14,651 nucleotides of DNA. Origin: CAXQRU01 sp964226685 (GTDB lineage: Bacteria > Pseudomonadota > Gammaproteobacteria > Pseudomonadales > Cellvibrionaceae). The notes under the pieces were generated by a model that had not been told where the DNA came from, did not search any database, and worked only from the letters and a program-made list of their open reading frames with translations. Positions 13,700 through 14,651 of this stretch are shown piece by piece. A program made the position numbers and the translations under genes. Each line of letters opens with the position of its first letter. The first letter of the stretch is position 1. The DNA lies in contig CAXQRU010000018.1 in NCBI GenBank assembly GCA_964226685.1, forward strand, positions 1 through 14,651. Direction: 5' to 3'.

Positions 13700-14029
13700 C
13701 ATGTTCTGCTGTGGCAGTCATGTCTGAGGGTGAGCCATTGGGTGGCGATATTAGCAGGATTTTTAGTCAGCTGTTATTCGTTTAATGATAATTCACAGAA
13801 ACTTCACGCAATGTTCATAGTGGAATATCATCAAGGACATGCACTGCTAAAACTGGATAGCGTGAAACGTTTCATAGCATCAATATGGTGCTTTGGAGCT
13901 AAAACCCCCTTAAGTGAAAAGCCCTAAGAGGTTTGTTAAAGAAGACTGTAAGCTGAAGGGGGCAGGCGCTCAATCGCTCACAGACTGCACCAGGCCGGCC
14001 GAGATGCAATCCCAAGGGATCAGCCCACC
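13700..14029. other. Stretch without a recognisable gene
   Basis: Open frames here have no recognisable protein character. Visible elements are a perfect palindrome at 13863-13874, the 8-bp palindrome GGCCGGCC at about 13993-14000, and a small hairpin ATCCC-AA-GGGAT at 14009-14020. The base composition becomes visibly more GC-rich from about 13955 towards the Rhs remnant. Confidence 0.6.
13863..13874. promoter_or_regulatory. Palindrome TGAAACGTTTCA, LacI-operator-like
   Basis: A perfect 12-nt palindrome with a central CG, the general form of LacI/GalR-family operators. No start codon lies close by: the nearest, the lipoprotein ATG, is over 200 nt away. It could be chance. Confidence 0.25.
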
Positions 14030-14032
14030 TCA

Positions 14033-14083
14033 CAGGATCCGTAGGATACTAGCCGTACCCCCCGCCAAGCCAATCGGATCCTG
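14033..14083. repeat. Inverted repeat at the broken end of the Rhs remnant
   Basis: CAGGATCCG (14033-14041) and CGGATCCTG (14075-14083) are perfect 9-nt arms. The right arm is inside the conserved DPIGL codons; the left arm lies where Rhs similarity has stopped. It may mark a rearrangement junction. Confidence 0.4.
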
Positions 14084-14140
14084 CTGAGTATACTGTCCAC
14101 TCAAGGGATCATAGTACCGGAAGCGATTGTAATGCAAGCC

Positions 14141-14211
14141 GATCTGATCAAGGCTATCCGTAGCCTTGCCCCTTTGGGCGCGGAGCGTCCTAATTTGTTC
14201 CTGACAAATTA
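14141..14211. repeat. Short multi-hairpin insertion in the Rhs remnant
   Basis: Three hairpins follow each other: AAGGCTA-TCCG-TAGCCTT (14150-14167), GCCC-CTTT-GGGC (14168-14179) and TAATTTGT-TCCTG-ACAAATTA (14191-14211). The segment separates the two halves of a normally continuous Rhs motif, shifts the frame and supplies a stop codon. The exact ends are not certain; I see no clear target duplication. Confidence 0.6.
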
Positions 14212-14452
14212 GTCGTCATCCTCGTACTGGCTTTGGAAGCGAATGGGGTTTCTGGCTTCATATTGGCGGCTTTGGCTTGGTGTAGTTGGCCATCCAGACC
14301 GTGTGACCTTGCTCGCCCAGGTGGTCGAGCTGTGCTGCTCTTGCACTTCCTGTGCTCGCAGCACTTGAGCATCCTGCTCATCGTAGTAATAGATTTTTCT
14401 TAAGGCTTCATGGCAAATTTGCACGAGTGGCCTAAAGGTGCTAGTTCACACT

Positions 14453-14563
14453 GGTTAACCTTGCAATATGATATTTGACCCCTTTTGCAGTGGTAGCGTA
14501 GCGTTAAACCACAAAACGAGCAACAAGAAAAAAGGGGTCAAGTATCATATTAAAAGGTTGGCC
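14453..14563. repeat. 111-nt palindromic element, REP/RAYT-style or MITE
   Basis: The terminal arms 14453-14486 and 14530-14563 are inverted repeats matching at 29 of 34 positions, with the inner 22 nt (AATATGATATTTGACCCC then TTTT) matching at 21 of 22. The loop holds another stem, GTGGT (14490-14494) and ACCAC (14508-14512). The TTGACCCCTTTT signature resembles inverted repeats seen near REP-associated Y1 transposases in gammaproteobacteria, from memory. No transposase is present in the window, so it would be non-autonomous. Confidence 0.7.
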
Positions 14564-14651
14564 TTAAATCGCTATACCTTTCTTCATACTTTTGGGTTGT
14601 AGTCTATGGAAGTGTATCGTCGATCGTTAGTAAGTTTAAGTAGCGTTGGCG

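Larger units (their letters stand above)
14030..14424 (-). pseudogene. Degraded Rhs/YD-repeat core C-terminus
   Basis: Three pieces of the conserved Rhs core end appear in order on the minus strand but in different frames. They are LDHLGEQGHTVWMANY (about 14329-14282), RNPIRFQSQYEDDD then TAA (about 14250-14209), and GLHYNRFRYYDPLSGQY plus QDPIGLAGG (14140-14057), which ends soon after at TGA (14032-14030). In intact Rhs proteins, NPIRFQGQYxDxExGLHYNRFRYYDP is continuous. Here about 68-71 nt of hairpin-rich sequence splits it, and at least one frameshift lies upstream. The usual NxYxYVxNP continuation and variable toxin tip are missing. It is a relic, presumably of a larger Rhs locus. Confidence 0.8.

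Noticed and set aside
13510..13927. Two plus-strand open frames upstream of the lipoprotein
   Set aside because: One overlaps the lipoprotein signal region antisense, and neither has a convincing start signal or protein-like composition.
14150..14211. Insertion in the Rhs relic as a third copy of the left-end repeat core
   Set aside because: Only a short GGAGCGT-type match is shared; the central hairpin and the right half do not align.

Overview
This window looks like a chromosomal segment of a marine-type gammaproteobacterium (Pseudomonadales/Cellvibrionales sensu lato). The evidence is protein style and gene order. trkA, trkH, an LpxL/HtrB-type acyltransferase, a GmhB-like HAD protein and a PlsC acyltransferase occur in an order recalling the Pseudomonas origin-proximal block (plsC, gmhB, glyS, glyQ, tag, htrB, trkA, rsmB, fmt, def). 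The genus cannot be fixed from the sequence alone.

Left part (1-4641). Two inverted, hairpin-forming copies of a small repeat (about 1-195) precede a potassium uptake operon: trkA, trkH and a small DUF202 membrane protein. It ends at an intrinsic terminator at about 3352-3381. Facing it on the minus strand are an Aer-like PAS chemoreceptor, an LpxL/HtrB-family lipid A acyltransferase and a small secreted or membrane-anchored cysteine-rich protein.

Middle (6250-8806). A compact divergent promoter region separates the chemoreceptor from a tight four-gene plus-strand operon. The operon encodes a polytopic membrane protein, a pilin-like protein that has lost its prepilin peptidase site, a diverged PilC/GspF-type platform protein and a canonical type IV prepilin. 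No ATPase, peptidase or secretin lies beside it. It sits where Pseudomonas carries tag-glyQ-glyS, so it looks like an accessory cassette in a conserved block. This is the best candidate here for an undescribed system.

Next (8934-10590). A GmhB-homologous protein keeps its zinc ligands but has lost most HAD catalytic residues, so it looks like a pseudophosphatase. It is coupled to plsC, which converges with a hypothetical helical protein (stop codons overlap).

Right part (10591-14651). This is accessory and degraded sequence. It holds a start-less open frame that may be a gene remnant, an unknown membrane-anchored protein, a large lipoprotein mixing YD-type repeats with DxDxDG calcium-binding-like motifs, a frameshifted Rhs C-terminal remnant interrupted by a short multi-hairpin insertion, and a 111-nt palindromic repeat with the sequence style of REP/RAYT-associated elements. 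No rRNA, tRNA, CRISPR array or intact transposase was found.
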